Shown here: positions 31,507 to 32,728 of the stretch, in pieces
Position numbering within the stretch: position 1 is the first letter of the stretch
How the letters are laid out: every line of letters begins with the position of its first letter
Virus record (IMG/VR): IMGVR_UViG_3300017991_000282
Span: 1 to 32,728 of that record
Strand: one strand, 5' to 3'
Length of the DNA: 32,728 bases
DNA from: a virus
The notes under the pieces: model-generated
What the model was told of the DNA's origin: nothing
What the model saw: only the letters and a program-made list of their open reading frames with translations
Database searches by the model: none
Translations under genes and position numbers: made by a program

Positions 31507-31574
31507 TACCAAATTTGAACTTTATGGTTTTGTAAGTATATTTATATTAATATAAAAACAGTTCAAATTTGGTA
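31507..31574. repeat. 15-bp perfect inverted repeat with palindromic core
   Basis: TACCAAATTTGAACT (31507-31521) and its exact reverse complement (31560-31574) flank a 38-bp AT-rich spacer. Each arm contains the 8-bp palindrome CAAATTTG, so the site could be two dyad operators or a cruciform. It lies between the terminase promoter and the tandem repeats; candidate operator, packaging or replication element. Confidence 0.8.
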
Positions 31575-31599
31575 CCTTAAAATTACTTCTTTAGAAGCG

Positions 31600-31822
31600 G
31601 TGAAAGTGGATATATGATTTGCATAGCAAAAAAATTAAAAAGTGAAAGTGGATATATGATTTGCATAGCAAAAAAAATAAAAAGCGAAAGTGGATTATGG
31701 ATTTTCTTAGTGTAAAGTCGTGTAAGGATTTTCTTAGTGTAAAGTCGTGTAAGGATTTTCTTAGTGTAAAAATTAAAAAGCGAAAGTGGATTATGGATTT
31801 TCTTAGTGTAAAGTCGTGTAAG
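31600..31822. repeat. Compound tandem repeats upstream of terminase genes
   Basis: Two 42-bp units (31600-31641, 31642-31683) share the start RYGAAAGTGGAT and an A-rich end. A related 96-bp unit (31684-31779) and a fourth, truncated unit from 31780 carry instead a 27-bp subrepeat beginning GGATTTTCTTAGTG (31699-31725, 31726-31752, partial 31753-31770, and 31795-31821). No CRISPR spacers are present. All unit lengths are multiples of three, which keeps reading frames open by accident or design. Candidate packaging initiation site (pac/cos) or iterons. Confidence 0.8.
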
Positions 31823-31992
31823 GACGGTTGGCTTCATACTATACCCCCTATTCTATTATATATTTTCTAACATCTATTTTACAAACTATATTCTATAAAA
31901 CATACTTTAAAATATATATTCTATAAAATATACTTCATAAGATACACAATAAAAAATAAATAATAAAATCTATATTCTATAAACCATATATC

Positions 31993-32073
31993 CTATTTTC
32001 TATATTCAAACATATAAAAAATAAAATCATAATCTATAATATCAATCAAAAAATCAACATTATCAAAAACCAT
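31993..32073 (-). CDS. Possible 26-residue peptide, cytosine-free
   Basis: ATG 32073 is preceded at 6 nt by AGAGGTGA, a near-perfect SD, and opens 26 codons (MVFDNVDFLIDIIDYDFIFY...) ending in TAG. The peptide is hydrophobic and acidic. It lies after a T-tract, so it would need read-through or its own promoter. The SD at correct spacing is the main support; the short length leaves doubt. Confidence 0.35.
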   Translation of the reverse strand: MVFDNVDFLIDIIDYDFIFYMFEYRK

Positions 32074-32091
32074 TTTTCACCTCTTAATAAT

Positions 32092-32117
32092 AAAACAAAA
32101 ATAAAAAATAAAAAATT
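32092..32117 (-). terminator. T-tract terminator after the cytosine-free gene
   Basis: Minus strand TTTTTTATTTTTTATTTTTG directly follows the stop of the 139-codon gene. It matches the T-tract style of the structural-gene terminators and supports that gene as a real transcription unit. Confidence 0.5.
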
Positions 32118-32535
32118 AAATATTCATTTTATTAATACTTAAAAAATTACTACCTTTATTCTTATTCTTCAAATTTCTCACTTTTTCCACAATATCAATA
32201 TAATTTATATCAATATTTTTTAACTCTTTTTTCCTCACTTCCTCAACTTCTTTTCTTTTTTCTTCATTCCACTTAACAACTCCACTACTACCTTTTACCC
32301 CAAAATACCTTTCTATTCTTCTATACCCATTTACCCCCCTACTTTTTACATTTAATTTATATTTATTCAAATATAAATCTTCACATTCTTTTTTATCTTT
32401 TCCTTCACTTTCTACTAAAAACAACAAAAATTTTTCTTCTTCACTAATTTTATTCAAATCATATTCTTTTTTATTAATCTTACTACTTACTACTTCCAAT
32501 TTATCTATATTTTTTTCCATTTCTCTCAACTCCAT
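32116..32535 (-). CDS. 139-residue protein encoded without cytosine
   Basis: Every base of this gene on its coding strand is A, G or T, so Ala, Pro, Thr, His and Gln cannot occur, and none do. Only 15 residue types are used. All three stop codons lack C, so they should be more frequent than normal in such DNA; 139 open codons argue for selection on the protein. It is Lys/Glu/Asn-rich and helical, with ISEEEKFLLFLVESEG, KSRGVNGYRRIERYFGVKG (about 64-82, perhaps a helix-turn-helix DNA-binding segment) and a long charged helix. Start is ATG 32535 or ATG 32520, which has GGAG nearby and a TATAAAAA box about 31 nt upstream. Function unknown. Confidence 0.65.
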   Translation of the reverse strand: MELREMEKNIDKLEVVSSKINKKEYDLNKISEEEKFLLFLVESEGKDKKECEDLYLNKYKLNVKSRGVNGYRRIERYFGVKGSSGVVKWNEEKRKEVEEVRKKELKNIDINYIDIVEKVRNLKNKNKGSNFLSINKMNI

Positions 32536-32684
32536 TAATTACATAAATTTTTATACATAATTAATACTATTAATAAATACATACTACTATATAAATATTT
32601 ATATTCTACAAACTATATATTCTATTTTACCAAAACCTTTATATATAACCTATATTTTCCTAAAATTTTTAATATATCCTCACT

Positions 32685-32728
32685 AAACTATATATTCCAA
32701 ACTATATATTCCAAACTATATATTCCAA
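32685..32728. repeat. 14-bp tandem repeat at the right edge
   Basis: AAACTATATATTCC occurs three times head to tail (32685, 32699, 32713) and continues into the edge with AA. A similar AAACTATATATTCT lies near 32610. The window stops inside the array, as happens at an assembly break or a genome end made of repeats. Confidence 0.9.

Larger units (their letters stand above)
31840..32728. other. Plus strand nearly free of G (minus strand cytosine-free)
   Basis: From 31832 to the window end the plus strand contains a single G, at 31941; 31942-32728 (787 bases) contain none, while C remains common. The border with the G-containing repeats is sharp. The plus strand therefore cannot hold ATG, GTG or TTG starts, and the minus strand can still code. 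Parts outside the genes consist of degenerate copies of a TATATTCTATAAA-type motif (31887, 31915, 31971). Confidence 0.95.

Noticed and set aside
31600-31822. CRISPR array
   Set aside because: Units are head to tail with no unique spacers, and no cas gene is present.
31583-31837. Minus-strand frame of 84 codons through the tandem repeats (LTRLYTKKI-type repeats)
   Set aside because: It exists because the repeat units are multiples of three; no SD, and the opposite strand is open for the same reason.
31661-31870. Plus-strand frame with MDFLSVKSCKD repeats
   Set aside because: No SD or promoter seen, starts with TTG inside a repeat unit, and all other genes are on the minus strand. Kept only as a possible reason why unit lengths are multiples of three.
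1-32728. tRNA, rRNA, integrase, transposase, repressor or contractile sheath genes
   Set aside because: None could be recognised on either strand; absence is a statement about what I can see, not proof.

Overview
The window reads as most of the genome of a tailed, siphovirus-like dsDNA virus (Caudoviricetes) that infects an archaeon. Evidence for an archaeal host: an MCM-type replicative helicase beside an archaeo-eukaryotic (AEP/PriS-like) primase, BRE/TATA-type promoters rather than -35/-10 boxes, two genes whose TATA box lies about 26 nt from the start codon (leaderless transcripts), and T-tract terminators. AT-rich DNA, a fibre with repeated GIGT-SP-LDV motifs, and a Cys-rich membrane protein starting with a YYCE-type motif remind me of viruses and proteins of DPANN archaea (Woesearchaeota/Pacearchaeota-like). 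That host guess is inference only. All supported genes lie on the minus strand, so transcription runs from right to left.

Layout in transcription order: (1) 32728-31840, an AT-rich end whose plus strand is almost free of G (one G, at 31941, and none from 31942 to the end). It carries a 139-codon gene and perhaps a 26-codon one, both written without cytosine, and ends in a 14-bp tandem repeat. (2) 31830-31400, tandem repeats (42 and 27 bp units), a 15-bp inverted repeat and the promoter of the packaging genes. (3) 31395-29091, candidate small and clear large terminase. (4) 28998-20570, portal, virion proteins, prohead protease with a nested scaffold, decoration protein and HK97-fold capsid protein. 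(5) 20486-14399, head-associated and fibre proteins, a group of secreted or membrane proteins (18344-16391), then the connector. (6) 14402-5655, head closure, neck, tail terminator, tail tube, tail chaperones with a -1 frameshift signal, tape measure and tail tip. (7) 5653-4298, a transglutaminase-like cysteine peptidase and two small membrane proteins, a candidate egress/lysis set. (8) 4303-4225, a terminator. (9) 4151-1, MCM helicase, a coiled-coil protein and the primase, which runs off the left edge.

TerL with its candidate TerS would fill a capsid built from MCP, decoration protein and the protease/scaffold pair. Adaptor, closure, neck and terminator proteins join it to a tail of one tube protein and a 453-residue tape measure. 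No sheath gene is seen, so the tail should be non-contractile and roughly 65-70 nm long by the usual 0.15 nm per residue. T-tract terminators follow three structural genes, including the capsid and tube genes, which suggests dosage control. No integrase, repressor, tRNA, rRNA or CRISPR array was seen.

The strongest unusual signals are the cytosine-free coding region at the right end, the archaeal-virus version of the lambda G/GT frameshift, the lambda C/Nu3-like nested scaffold, and the possible cysteine-peptidase egress cassette.
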